Assembly: GCF_020099275.1 (NCBI RefSeq)
Contig: NZ_CP083646.1
Coordinates: forward strand, 1,178,001 to 1,242,000
Length of the DNA stretch: 64,000 bases
Reading direction: 5' to 3'
From: Corynebacterium falsenii
GTDB lineage: Bacteria; Actinomycetota; Actinomycetes; Mycobacteriales; Mycobacteriaceae
Shown: positions 27,408 to 35,685 of the stretch, one piece after another
Numbering within the stretch: the stretch's first letter is position 1
Layout: every line of letters begins with the position of its first letter
Notes under the pieces: model-generated
The model's database searches: none
What the model was told of the DNA's origin: nothing
What the model saw: the letters and a program-made list of their open reading frames with translations, nothing else
Translations under genes and position numbers: made by a program

Positions 27408-29555
27408 ATGGCGAATAAAAAGATTCGCGCAGTCCGGGTGCGAAAGGGCTCCGAGATACTCTCCGAGTACTCCACCCTCCCCAACAAGGGAGGTAGCTCC
27501 GGCGAGACCACCGGCACCACTACTGCCGGCATCACAGCCGCGGGCTCCACCGGCTCGGTAGCCACCGCGGATGCCCCCGCAGCGTCTAGCGACTCCGCAA
27601 CGGAACCGACGCGCAAGAAGGCCAAGGTTGATCCGCTCATCTTCGGGCTGTCCTTCGGCTCCATCCTCATCTTCGTCATCACCACCATCACGTTCAAGCA
27701 GCGTGCTGCGGACGTCCTCAGCACCGCCGCCAACTGGCTGTTGACGAACTTCAACTGGCTCTACATCGGCAGCGTGTCGATCTGCTTCATCTTCCTCATG
27801 GTGCTGTTCGTATCCCGTTTCGGCAGGATGCGGTTGGGCGTCGATGGTGAACAACCCGAGCACTCTACGAAGTCCTGGTTCGCCATGCTCTTCGCTGGTG
27901 GCCTGGGATCCGTCCTGATGTTCTATGGCGTGGCGGAACCGCTCAACCACGCGGTCAACGTCCCCATGCAAGATGCCGAGCCGCTGAGCAACAAGGCCGT
28001 GGGCGAGGCCATGGGCTTCACCCTGTACCACTTCGGTCTGCACATGTGGGTCATCCTGGCGCTGCCGGGACTGGCCTTGGGCTACTTCATCTACAAGCGC
28101 CACCTGCCGCCACGCGTCTCGAGTATCTTCGCCCCGCTGCTGGGGTATGCGATCTACCGCTGGCCGGGCAAAATTATCGACGCGCTAGCGATTATCGGCA
28201 CGGTCTTCGGCATCGCCGTGTCCGTGGGCCTGGGAACGCTCCAGATCAACTCCGGCCTGGCCAAGCTGTTCGGTGCTCCCCAGGTGGCGTGGGTGCAGAT
28301 CGGAATCCTCGCGGTCATCGTGACGGCCTCGGCCGTGTCCGTTTCCACCGGCCTGAACAAGGGCATCAAGTGGCTGTCCAATATCAACATCCTCACCGCC
28401 ACCGGCCTGATGGTCTTCGTGCTGCTCACCGGCCCCACGCTGTTGCTGTTGCGCGGCACGATGGATGCCACGTCTCTGTACGCCGAATACCTGCCGAAGA
28501 TCATGTTCTGGTCTGACTCCCAAGACGTACACCCGGGCTGGCAGGGCAAGTGGACCGTGTTCTACTGGGCATGGACCATCTGTTGGTCGCCTTTCGTGGG
28601 CATGTTCGTGGCCCGCATCTCCCGCGGCCGCACCGTGCGCGAGTTCATCGGTGGCGTGCTGTTGCTGCCCACTGCCTTCGTGATCGTGTGGTACGCCATC
28701 TTCGGCTACGCGGGTCTGGACATCGAGCGTAAGGATCCCGGCGTGTTGTCCGGACCGGTGGTCCAAGACGGCGACACGTCCGCGGCACTCTTCGGATTCC
28801 TCGAGCACTTCCCGTGGACCTTCGCGGTGAGCCTGCTGGCGCTGTTCGTGGTGGCAATCTTCTTCGTGACGTCCATCGACTCGGCCGCTTTGATCAACGA
28901 CATGTTTGCCTCCGGTGAGGACGCCGCCACCCCGGTGTACTTCCGCATCCTGTGGGCCGTGGTCATCGGCGCCGTGGCCGGCGCCATCCTGATCATGGCA
29001 CCTGGATCCGGTATCACGGCGCTGCAGGAAACCGTGATCATCGTGGGCTTCCCCTTCATGCTGACCAACGTGGTGATGATGTACTCGCTCATCAAGGGCA
29101 TGAATTCCGACTACGCCGCCCGCCCCGAGCCGGTCACCCGCCAGTGGGGCAAGGCAGACAGCGCGGAGAAGCTCGCCGAGTTCGAGGCCGCCCCCGCCCC
29201 CGGCTACGACGAAGAAGGCAACGCCTTCCCGCGCTTCGAGTTCGACGAGAAGGGCAACCTCATCATTCCCGGCAACGTCCTCATCGAGGGCGACCTGGGC
29301 GTGTTCGGCCGCATGGAGGAAGAACCTGAACCGACTCCCACTAAGAAGCTCTACGACCAAGACGGTCACCTCGTCGACGAAGAGGGCAACCTCATCAACG
29401 AGGACGGTCACTTGGTCGATGAGGATGACAACCTCATTGACGAGGAAGGTCATTGGGTCGACGCCGAAGGCTACCGCATCGACGAGCAAGGTCGTCGGCT
29501 AGAAGACCTTACCGGCGAACCGGATCGCCCGGCAGGGGAGAGCCCTCAGCAGTGA
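27408..29555 (+). CDS. BCCT family osmolyte/carnitine-type transporter with acidic heptad-repeat tail
   Basis: A 715-residue betaine/choline/carnitine transporter. A Ser/Thr/Gly-rich N-terminal region of about 70 residues precedes 12 membrane segments. The family hallmark WAWTICWSPFVGMFVARISRGRT is present. The cytoplasmic tail of about 150 residues is very acidic and ends in seven consecutive heptads of the form D-E-x-G-H/N-L-V/I (residues about 650-698). By position it resembles EctP of Corynebacterium glutamicum; substrate is inferred only. Start: ATG 27408 with AAAGAG upstream; a TTG directly before it is also in frame. Confidence 0.93.
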   Translation: MANKKIRAVRVRKGSEILSEYSTLPNKGGSSGETTGTTTAGITAAGSTGSVATADAPAASSDSATEPTRKKAKVDPLIFGLSFGSILIFVITTITFKQRAADVLSTAANWLLTNFNWLYIGSVSICFIFLMVLFVSRFGRMRLGVDGEQPEHSTKSWFAMLFAGGLGSVLMFYGVAEPLNHAVNVPMQDAEPLSNKAVGEAMGFTLYHFGLHMWVILALPGLALGYFIYKRHLPPRVSSIFAPLLGYAIYRWPGKIIDALAIIGTVFGIAVSVGLGTLQINSGLAKLFGAPQVAWVQIGILAVIVTASAVSVSTGLNKGIKWLSNINILTATGLMVFVLLTGPTLLLLRGTMDATSLYAEYLPKIMFWSDSQDVHPGWQGKWTVFYWAWTICWSPFVGMFVARISRGRTVREFIGGVLLLPTAFVIVWYAIFGYAGLDIERKDPGVLSGPVVQDGDTSAALFGFLEHFPWTFAVSLLALFVVAIFFVTSIDSAALINDMFASGEDAATPVYFRILWAVVIGAVAGAILIMAPGSGITALQETVIIVGFPFMLTNVVMMYSLIKGMNSDYAARPEPVTRQWGKADSAEKLAEFEAAPAPGYDEEGNAFPRFEFDEKGNLIIPGNVLIEGDLGVFGRMEEEPEPTPTKKLYDQDGHLVDEEGNLINEDGHLVDEDDNLIDEEGHWVDAEGYRIDEQGRRLEDLTGEPDRPAGESPQQ

Positions 29556-29684
29556 TCTTGTCGAACCAAGCCAGTGGGGTAGTGAGAAGCGTTACACTGG
29601 CTACAGGTTGAAAAGATCTAAAAATAACCGCAATCAAGCTGTGCGGGACAGGGTCGTTCCGGGCAGACGAGAGGAGCAACAAAG

Positions 29685-30539
29685 ATGGTTCAACGTGTAG
29701 GCGTTATCGGTGCTGGCCTCATGGGCTCCGGCATTGCAGAGGTTGCCGCCAAGGCAGGCAGTGACGTTCTGGTGTGGGAAGCTAAGCAGGAGTTCGCGGA
29801 CGCTGGCAAGCAGCGGATCGAGAAGTCCCTGAGCAAGGCCGTGGATCGCGGCAAGCTGTCTGCAGAGGACCGCGATGCAGCGCTGTCCCGACTGACCTTC
29901 ACCACCAACTTGGAGGACTTCGCCGACCGCGAGATGGTGATGGAAGCCATCATCGAAAACGAGGACATCAAGAAGGACGTCTTCTCCAAGCTGGACAAGA
30001 TCGTGGAGGACAAGAACGCTCCGCTGTGCTCCAACACCTCCTCCCTGCCGATTCAGACGATCGCCAGCGCCACGGAGAACCCGCAGCGCGTCATGGGCCT
30101 GCACTTCTTCAACCCCGTGCCGGTTTTGCCGCTCGTCGAGGTCATTCCCGCGCTCACCACCGATGAGTCCGTCGTGGAGCGCGCCCAGACCTACGCCACC
30201 GACGTGCTCGGCAAGACCGCCATCCGCGCGAAGGATCGCTCGGGCTTTATTGTGAACTTCCTGCTAGTTCCCTACATGTTGTCTGCGGTTCGCATGGTGG
30301 AAAACGGTGTGGCAACCCCCGAAGACATCGATGCCGGCATGAAGCTGGGTGCTAACCACCCCATGGGTCCGCTCACCCTCGCGGACATGGTTGGCCTCGA
30401 CACCTGCGCTTTTATCGCCGATGTCATGTACAAGGAGTACGGCGACCCGAGCTACGCATGCCCGCCGCTGCTGCGCCGCATGGTCACCGCCGGCCACACC
30501 GGGCGTAAATCCGGCAAGGGATTCTACGAGTACAATTAA
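29685..30539 (+). CDS. 3-hydroxyacyl-CoA (3-hydroxybutyryl-CoA) dehydrogenase
   Basis: NAD(P)-dependent oxidoreductase of 284 residues. The Rossmann motif VGVIGAGLMGSGIAEVAAKAG, the catalytic histidine in LHFFNPVPVLPLVEV, and the C-terminal dimer domain with NHPMGPLTLADMVGLD fit the short monofunctional enzymes of butyryl-CoA metabolism. No thiolase or crotonase gene is adjacent, so the pathway is uncertain. GAGAGGAG lies nine bases before the ATG. The 129-base gap upstream shows no terminator. Confidence 0.93.
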   Translation: MVQRVGVIGAGLMGSGIAEVAAKAGSDVLVWEAKQEFADAGKQRIEKSLSKAVDRGKLSAEDRDAALSRLTFTTNLEDFADREMVMEAIIENEDIKKDVFSKLDKIVEDKNAPLCSNTSSLPIQTIASATENPQRVMGLHFFNPVPVLPLVEVIPALTTDESVVERAQTYATDVLGKTAIRAKDRSGFIVNFLLVPYMLSAVRMVENGVATPEDIDAGMKLGANHPMGPLTLADMVGLDTCAFIADVMYKEYGDPSYACPPLLRRMVTAGHTGRKSGKGFYEYN

Positions 30540-30661
30540 TCCCACTGCCTAGTTGGCACAAGCCGTATATGGTTGCGGGAGAACAACGCCACGTTGTTTG
30601 TGACCTACAACCAGGTATCACTACGGTGACAAGCTACCTGGGCACCGTCGACACTTTTGAT

Positions 30662-30680
30662 TTGAGCCACGACGGCTCAA
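30662..30680 (+). promoter_or_regulatory. Inverted repeat before the csbD-like gene
   Basis: TTGAGCC and GGCTCAA form a perfect 7-base inverted repeat with a 5-base loop, ending directly against the ribosome binding site GAAAGG. It could be an operator or an mRNA hairpin that controls translation. Confidence 0.5.
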
Positions 30681-30697
30681 GAAAGGTAGGGCATACT

Positions 30698-30901
30698 ATG
30701 TCCATGGATGAACTGAAGAACAAGGCAGAGGGCGTTGCAGGCCAGGCTAAGGAAGCTGCCGGCGAAGCCACCGACAACGACAGCCTCAAGAACGAAGGCC
30801 GCGCTGATCAGACCAAGTCTGACATCAAGGAGAAGGCCAACGAGCTGAAGGACAAGGCTTCCGACGCCTTCAACAAGATCGTGGGCGACGCAAAGAACTA
30901 A
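30698..30901 (+). CDS. CsbD family stress protein
   Basis: A 67-residue hydrophilic protein of the CsbD-like family (ELKNKAEGVAGQAKEAAGEATDN), usually induced by general stress; molecular role unknown. Rich in Lys, Ala, Glu and Asp and predicted helical. The frame is open from 30569, but ATG 30698 follows GAAAGG and gives the family start; ATG 30704 is the alternative. It has its own strong terminator, so it is a single-gene unit. Confidence 0.9.
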   Translation: MSMDELKNKAEGVAGQAKEAAGEATDNDSLKNEGRADQTKSDIKEKANELKDKASDAFNKIVGDAKN

Positions 30902-30917
30902 GCCGCGAAGCGAAGTA

Positions 30918-30961
30918 AAACACCACGGGGGCTGTGCACGAGCACAGCCCCCGTGGTGTTT
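30918..30961. terminator. Strong bidirectional terminator
   Basis: A perfect 20-base stem (30918-30937 with 30942-30961) closes on the loop ACGA. The stem begins with AAA and ends with TTT, so it can terminate both the csbD-like gene from the left and the convergent aminotransferase gene from the right. Confidence 0.9.
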
Positions 30962-30989
30962 CGTTGTGTCGGGGCGCGTACGCCGCAAA

Positions 30990-32390
30990 CTAGGCGCCGA
31001 AGACCTCATCCACCGCGGCGGTGATCTGCTCCATGACCCACTCCATCTGCTCGCCGGTGGTCACCAGCGGGGGAGCGATGTGCAGGCGATTGCCCGACAC
31101 CATGGGCCACAACCCGGATGCCTTCAGGGCAGCGCCCAGTGCACCCATCCGGTCGGCATCCATGGGTTGCTTGCTGGTGGCGTCGGCGACAAATTCAATT
31201 GCCCAGAAGAACCCGCGGCCACGAACGTTGCCTACCTCGGAGTGCGCCTCCGAGATCTTCTCGAGGGCCGGGCGGATCACCTCATCGCCCACCTGAGCCA
31301 CGTGATCGAACGTGCCCTCGCGGCGGTAGACCTCCTGGGCGGCCACGCCGGGAGCGCAGGCCACGGGGTGACCGGAGTAGGTAAGCCCACCGGGGTAGGA
31401 GCTGTCCTTGAAGCGGTTGTAGATCTCCTCGGTCATCATCACACCACCGAGCGGCGCCATGCCGCCGTTGACGCCCTTGGCGAAGGTCACGAGATCGGGC
31501 TGCAGGTCGCTGCCGCCGTGCTCGTAGGCGAACATCCGACCCGTGCGGCCGAAGCCCACCATCACCTCATCGGCGATCCACTTGGCACCGTGGCGGTCGC
31601 AGATCTCGCGCACGCCCTGCAGGTAGCCCTCCGGCGGGACGATGATGCCGGACGAACCCACCACGGGCTCTACGAGGACCGCGGCCACATCGCCCTCGAA
31701 GATGAGCGTCTGCTCGAGCTGCTCCAAAGCGCGCTCGCACTCCTCCTGCTCCGTCGTGGAGTGGAAGGGGGAACGGTAGAGGAACGGGCCCCAGAAGTGC
31801 TTGATATCGCCGTCAGTGGTCGGGTTGCCGAGACGGCGGGCCTCACCGGTGGCCATGATCGCGGAACCCGTCGCTCCGTGGTAGCTGCGGTAGGCGCTGA
31901 GGATCTTCTGCTTGCCCGTGGTCAGGCGAGCCATGCGGATGGCGTGCTCGATGGCGTCCGCGCCGCCGTTGGTGAAGAACACGTGGGAGAACTCGCCCTG
32001 GGCGCGCTCCACGATGGTGTCTGCCAATTCGCCGCGCACGTCGTTGGCGAAGGCCGGGTTGAGGTTGCCCACGCGGGTGACCTGGCGCTGGATCGCCTCG
32101 ACCAGATCCGGGTGAGCGTGGCCCAGGTTGGCGCTCACGAGCTGGCTGGCGAGATCGAAGTAGCCTGTGCCCTCATAATCGTAAATCCACACGCCCTCGG
32201 CCTTTGCGATGGGCTGCGGGTTAATGGCGCCTTGCGCGGACCAGCTGTGGAACACACGGCCGCGGTCGTTGCGGCGCACCTCCTTTTCCGCAGCCTGCGC
32301 CTCGGGGGAGCCGACCTGCACGGTGGAACCGTCGGGAAGTTCGAACGAATCGATGTGAGGGGGGAAATCAGAAGCTGTTGCCGAAGTCAT
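30990..32390 (-). CDS. Class III pyridoxal-phosphate aminotransferase
   Basis: A 466-residue omega-aminotransferase type enzyme. Cofactor motifs are FTNGGADAIEHAIRMAR, IADEVMVGFGRTG and the lysine in TFAKGVNGGMAPLGGVM. Relatives act on taurine, beta-alanine or other omega-amino acids with pyruvate; the substrate here is not clear. TAGGCT ends six bases before the ATG, predicting a leaderless mRNA. It lies downstream of the ABC exporter gene on the same strand, 24 bases away, with its own promoter. Confidence 0.92.
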   Translation of the reverse strand: MTSATASDFPPHIDSFELPDGSTVQVGSPEAQAAEKEVRRNDRGRVFHSWSAQGAINPQPIAKAEGVWIYDYEGTGYFDLASQLVSANLGHAHPDLVEAIQRQVTRVGNLNPAFANDVRGELADTIVERAQGEFSHVFFTNGGADAIEHAIRMARLTTGKQKILSAYRSYHGATGSAIMATGEARRLGNPTTDGDIKHFWGPFLYRSPFHSTTEQEECERALEQLEQTLIFEGDVAAVLVEPVVGSSGIIVPPEGYLQGVREICDRHGAKWIADEVMVGFGRTGRMFAYEHGGSDLQPDLVTFAKGVNGGMAPLGGVMMTEEIYNRFKDSSYPGGLTYSGHPVACAPGVAAQEVYRREGTFDHVAQVGDEVIRPALEKISEAHSEVGNVRGRGFFWAIEFVADATSKQPMDADRMGALGAALKASGLWPMVSGNRLHIAPPLVTTGEQMEWVMEQITAAVDEVFGA

Positions 32391-32396
32391 GGTGAC

Positions 32397-32402
32397 AGCC
32401 TA
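32397..32402 (-). promoter_or_regulatory. -10 hexamer of the aminotransferase gene
   Basis: Minus-strand TAGGCT ends six bases before the ATG at 32390, predicting a leaderless transcript. The hexamer overlaps the short gap to the ABC exporter gene. Confidence 0.45.
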
Positions 32403-32414
32403 CTCCCCGAAGCC

Positions 32415-34355
32415 TCATTCCTTCTCAGCGAGCTGAGCCTCGATGGCGGCGTAATCTTCCTCGTCCTCGTCGTCATCCAGGCCGTCCATGCCGTCGGTGA
32501 AGCCGAACTTCTTGAGCCGCTTGCGATCCTCCGCAGACGAGCTGCTCGTCAGGCGCAGCAGCTCGGAGTAAATGCCACCGGAGGTTGCCAACTCGGCCGG
32601 GGATCCGACCTCATCCACGTGGCCCTTATCCAGCGTCACGATAGTATCCACGCCGGCGATGGTGGACAGGCGGTGCGCGATGACCAGCGTGGTCTTGCCC
32701 ACCATGAGCTGATCTAGACCGGCCTGAACCACGCGCTCGGCCTTGGTATCCAGTGCGGAGGTGGCCTCGTCCAGGATCAACACCGGGGCATCCTTGAGCA
32801 TTGCGCGAGCCACTGCGATGCGCTGCTTCTGGCCGCCAGACAGACGCAGGCCACGCTCACCGATGAGCGTGTCGTAGCCCTTGGAGAAGCTCATGATGAA
32901 ATCGTGCGCGAAGGCTCGCTTGGCCACTTCCTCGACTTCCTCGTCGGTGGCACCCGGCTTGGCGTAGGCAATGTTCTCGCGGATGGTGCCCGAGAACAGC
33001 GCCGGCTCCTGGAACACCACGCCCACGGAGCTGCGCAGCTGAGCCGCCGAGAGCTCGGACACATCCTGCCCGCACACCTTCAGCTGACCGGAGGTGGGGC
33101 GGTAGAGGCCCAGCAGCAGGTTCACCAGCGTGGACTTACCGCCGCCAGATTCACCCACCAGCGCCACCCGCTGGCCGCGCTCGGCGGAGAAGGACACACC
33201 ATGGATGACTGGTTCATCGGCCTCGTAGCCGAAGTCAACGTTGTTAAATTCGATGACCGGACCCGTGGCCGGTGCCTGCAGCTGCGGGGTTTCGCTGGAT
33301 TCGATGTCCGCCTTGTCGATGACCATCGGGCCACCGGGGCGGGATGCCTCCAGCAGGGGCTTCGTTGCCGAGGGCTCCTCCAGCTCCTCCATCGTCTCGA
33401 AGTACTCGCGCGAACCGGCGGCGGCGCGCTGTGCGGCGTCGACCATCCAACTCATCATTCCGGCTGGTTGCCGTGCCATGAGCACATACTGCAGCAGCAG
33501 AACCATGTCGCCCAGCGTGAAGTCGCCGCGCAGGGTGCGCCAGAACAGCATCAGATAGATCGCGAAGAAGATGATGTTCATGCCACCCATGCGCAGCACG
33601 TCCATGAAGTGCCACCACCGGGACTGCTCGCGGGTGAGCGAAATGGTGGAGGCGAAGTGGCCCTGGAACAGGCGCAGCTCGCGCAGCTCCGTCACGAAGG
33701 ACTTGACCACCTTCACCTGGCCGATGACCTCGGCGAAGCGCCCCTGGGCCGTATCAATGTGCTCGTTTTTGTCCTTCTCCCAGACCATCCACTTTTTCGA
33801 CGTCAACATCGTCAGGTAGAGATACAGCGGGAAGATCACGGCCAACAGCACAGCGAGCGGCCAGTAGTAGATCGCGGTGATCACCAGGATCATGATGACC
33901 GTCAGCAGCATCGAGAAGAAGTTGTTGGCGAAGGACTTGATGAAGTCCGTCAACCCCAGAATCGAGCGGTCCAGGCGGGAGATGATCGTGCCGGTGACCT
34001 GCTTGTCGTAGTAGCCCTGCGGCAGGGCCAGCAGCTTCGCGAAGTAGCGGTTGGAGAGGATCTGCCGCATCCGCATAGCCATGACGTCGCCGAACCAGCC
34101 GCCCACGTTGCGCACAACCGTGTTGGTGAGCTCCACCGCCAGCAGCCCCAGCGCCAGCCAGATGATCGTACGAGTGGCGGCATCGACATCCCCGTTGCCG
34201 CTCACTGTGCCCACGATGGTGTCCGTGGCCACCTTGACCAGGTACGGAGAAACGAGAGCGAGCACCGCGGTGACGGTGCTCGCGATCATCACGATGACAT
34301 AGAAGGACCAGAGTTCACGCGTGGACCGGATAATTCGGCTGAAAGCTGCGATCAT
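32415..34355 (-). CDS. ABC exporter, fused membrane and ATPase domains
   Basis: A 646-residue half-transporter. Six membrane segments lie in about the first 310 residues. The ATPase domain has Walker A GESGGGKST, signature LSGGQKQR, Walker B VLILDEATSALD and the switch histidine in VIAHRLSTIAG. The C-terminal 50 residues are strongly acidic (DDDEDEED). It probably works as a homodimer exporting lipids, drugs or peptides; substrate unknown. It begins 12 bases after the aecD-like gene without a Shine-Dalgarno sequence, so the two form an operon. Confidence 0.93.
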   Translation of the reverse strand: MIAAFSRIIRSTRELWSFYVIVMIASTVTAVLALVSPYLVKVATDTIVGTVSGNGDVDAATRTIIWLALGLLAVELTNTVVRNVGGWFGDVMAMRMRQILSNRYFAKLLALPQGYYDKQVTGTIISRLDRSILGLTDFIKSFANNFFSMLLTVIMILVITAIYYWPLAVLLAVIFPLYLYLTMLTSKKWMVWEKDKNEHIDTAQGRFAEVIGQVKVVKSFVTELRELRLFQGHFASTISLTREQSRWWHFMDVLRMGGMNIIFFAIYLMLFWRTLRGDFTLGDMVLLLQYVLMARQPAGMMSWMVDAAQRAAAGSREYFETMEELEEPSATKPLLEASRPGGPMVIDKADIESSETPQLQAPATGPVIEFNNVDFGYEADEPVIHGVSFSAERGQRVALVGESGGGKSTLVNLLLGLYRPTSGQLKVCGQDVSELSAAQLRSSVGVVFQEPALFSGTIRENIAYAKPGATDEEVEEVAKRAFAHDFIMSFSKGYDTLIGERGLRLSGGQKQRIAVARAMLKDAPVLILDEATSALDTKAERVVQAGLDQLMVGKTTLVIAHRLSTIAGVDTIVTLDKGHVDEVGSPAELATSGGIYSELLRLTSSSSAEDRKRLKKFGFTDGMDGLDDDEDEEDYAAIEAQLAEKE

Positions 34356-34367
34356 GAGTAGCTAACA

Positions 34368-35621
34368 CTACTGCGAGAAATCAGCAGCTGCCAATCTGTC
34401 CAGAGCCTCGTTGAGGATCTCGCGGCTGGTAGCGAAGTTGATGCGCACGTGTCCCTCGCCACCCGCGCCGAACATCGTGCCCTCGTTGAAGGCCACCTTG
34501 GCTTTTTCTAGGATCTTCTTTCCCGGTTGCGTGGCTAGGCCCGGCACGGCGCTGACATCCACCCACAGCAGGTAGCTGGCTTCCGGGCGGGTGAACGTGG
34601 CACCGGGGAGAACCTCACCCAGGCGGCGTTCCAGCAGATCCAAGTTGCCGGAGAGGTATTCCACCTCGTTATCTAGCCAGGCCCCGCCCTGCGTGTATGC
34701 GGCTTCGGTGGCGACCTGTCCCAGCGTGGAGGCCGAGCCAGTCCGCAGCGGGCTGACCTTCGCCATGACTTCCCGGTCTTTGGGGTTGGTGAAGATCATC
34801 TGCGCGCAGTGCAGGCCGGCGGTGTTCCAGCCCTTCGAGGTGGCGGTGACCGTCACCGTGACTTCTGCTGCGCGGTCGCTGAGGGAGGCCAGCGGGGTGT
34901 GGCGGGCAGGCGAGTAGACGATCGGGGCGTGAATCTCATCGGAGATCAGGCGCACGCCGTACTTATCCGCCAGCTCGACGAGCTCCTCGAGCTCCTCGGG
35001 GCGCCACGCCCGACCCAGCGGGTTGTAGGGGTTGCACACGATCATGGCGCCCACGCCATTGGGGTTGGACGTGCTGCTGAATGCCTTCTCGAGCGCCGCG
35101 ATGTCGAACGCCCACTCGCCGCTGTGGTCGCTGTCGCTGTCACTGCCGCCGTCACCGCGCCGCATCATCGGCACCTCCACTTTCGGGCGGTGTGTTGCGC
35201 TCGGTACATCGAAGAACGGGTGATAGCTCGGCACGGGCAGGATCACATCCGACCCCTGGGGCGTGAGCTCCTCAATCGCCACGGCCACGCCCTTGACCAC
35301 ATCGGGCACCAGGCGCACCCACTCCGGTGAGACTGTCCAGCCGAAGCGCTCCCCCAGGAACCCGCACAGGGCCTTCTGGGTGGCGCCGTCGCGCTTTTCG
35401 TAGCCGAAGTATTGCCGGTCGGTCGCCTCGTGGATGGCGTGGTTCACCGCTGGGCAGGTCTCGAAATCCGATTCCGCGACCCACATGGGCAACACCCCGT
35501 CCTCGTAGACGCTCCACTTCATCGTCCCGCGCGCTCGCAGCGTATCGAGGTCGGCGACAGTCACCTCGTCGCTGGGGTGCGAGTTGGCATCGAGGGCGTG
35601 ATCCAAGGCGTGTTTACTCAT
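34368..35621 (-). CDS. aecD: Cystathionine beta-lyase, MalY/PatB (AecD) type
   Basis: A 417-residue PLP-dependent C-S beta-lyase. MWVAESDFETCP, IVCNPYNPLGR, LISDEIHAPIVY and the lysine in TATSKGWNTAGLHCA match the MalY/PatB group. In Corynebacterium glutamicum the equivalent gene near the BCCT carrier is aecD, which cleaves cystathionine and related thioethers; the name is transferred on similarity and position. An acidic Asp/Ser/Gly insertion (GGSDSDSDHSGE) is present. ATG 35621 is chosen because TACAAT ends seven bases before it; ATG 35630 would overlap that hexamer. Confidence 0.88.
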   Translation of the reverse strand: MSKHALDHALDANSHPSDEVTVADLDTLRARGTMKWSVYEDGVLPMWVAESDFETCPAVNHAIHEATDRQYFGYEKRDGATQKALCGFLGERFGWTVSPEWVRLVPDVVKGVAVAIEELTPQGSDVILPVPSYHPFFDVPSATHRPKVEVPMMRRGDGGSDSDSDHSGEWAFDIAALEKAFSSTSNPNGVGAMIVCNPYNPLGRAWRPEELEELVELADKYGVRLISDEIHAPIVYSPARHTPLASLSDRAAEVTVTVTATSKGWNTAGLHCAQMIFTNPKDREVMAKVSPLRTGSASTLGQVATEAAYTQGGAWLDNEVEYLSGNLDLLERRLGEVLPGATFTRPEASYLLWVDVSAVPGLATQPGKKILEKAKVAFNEGTMFGAGGEGHVRINFATSREILNEALDRLAAADFSQ

Positions 35622-35628
35622 GCCCGTC

Positions 35629-35634
35629 ATTGTA
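35629..35634 (-). promoter_or_regulatory. -10 hexamer of the aecD-ABC exporter operon
   Basis: Minus-strand TACAAT, one base from consensus, ends seven bases before the ATG at 35621, predicting a leaderless operon transcript. Confidence 0.55.
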
Positions 35635-35685
35635 GAGCCTCACCGCCGAGACGCACCGCCGTGCCTCGCTGTCCGGTGTGGCTGC

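Noticed and set aside
30966..34361. Very long plus-strand frames opposite the aminotransferase and ABC exporter genes
   Set aside because: They are mirror frames of GC-rich genes with unmistakable motifs on the minus strand.
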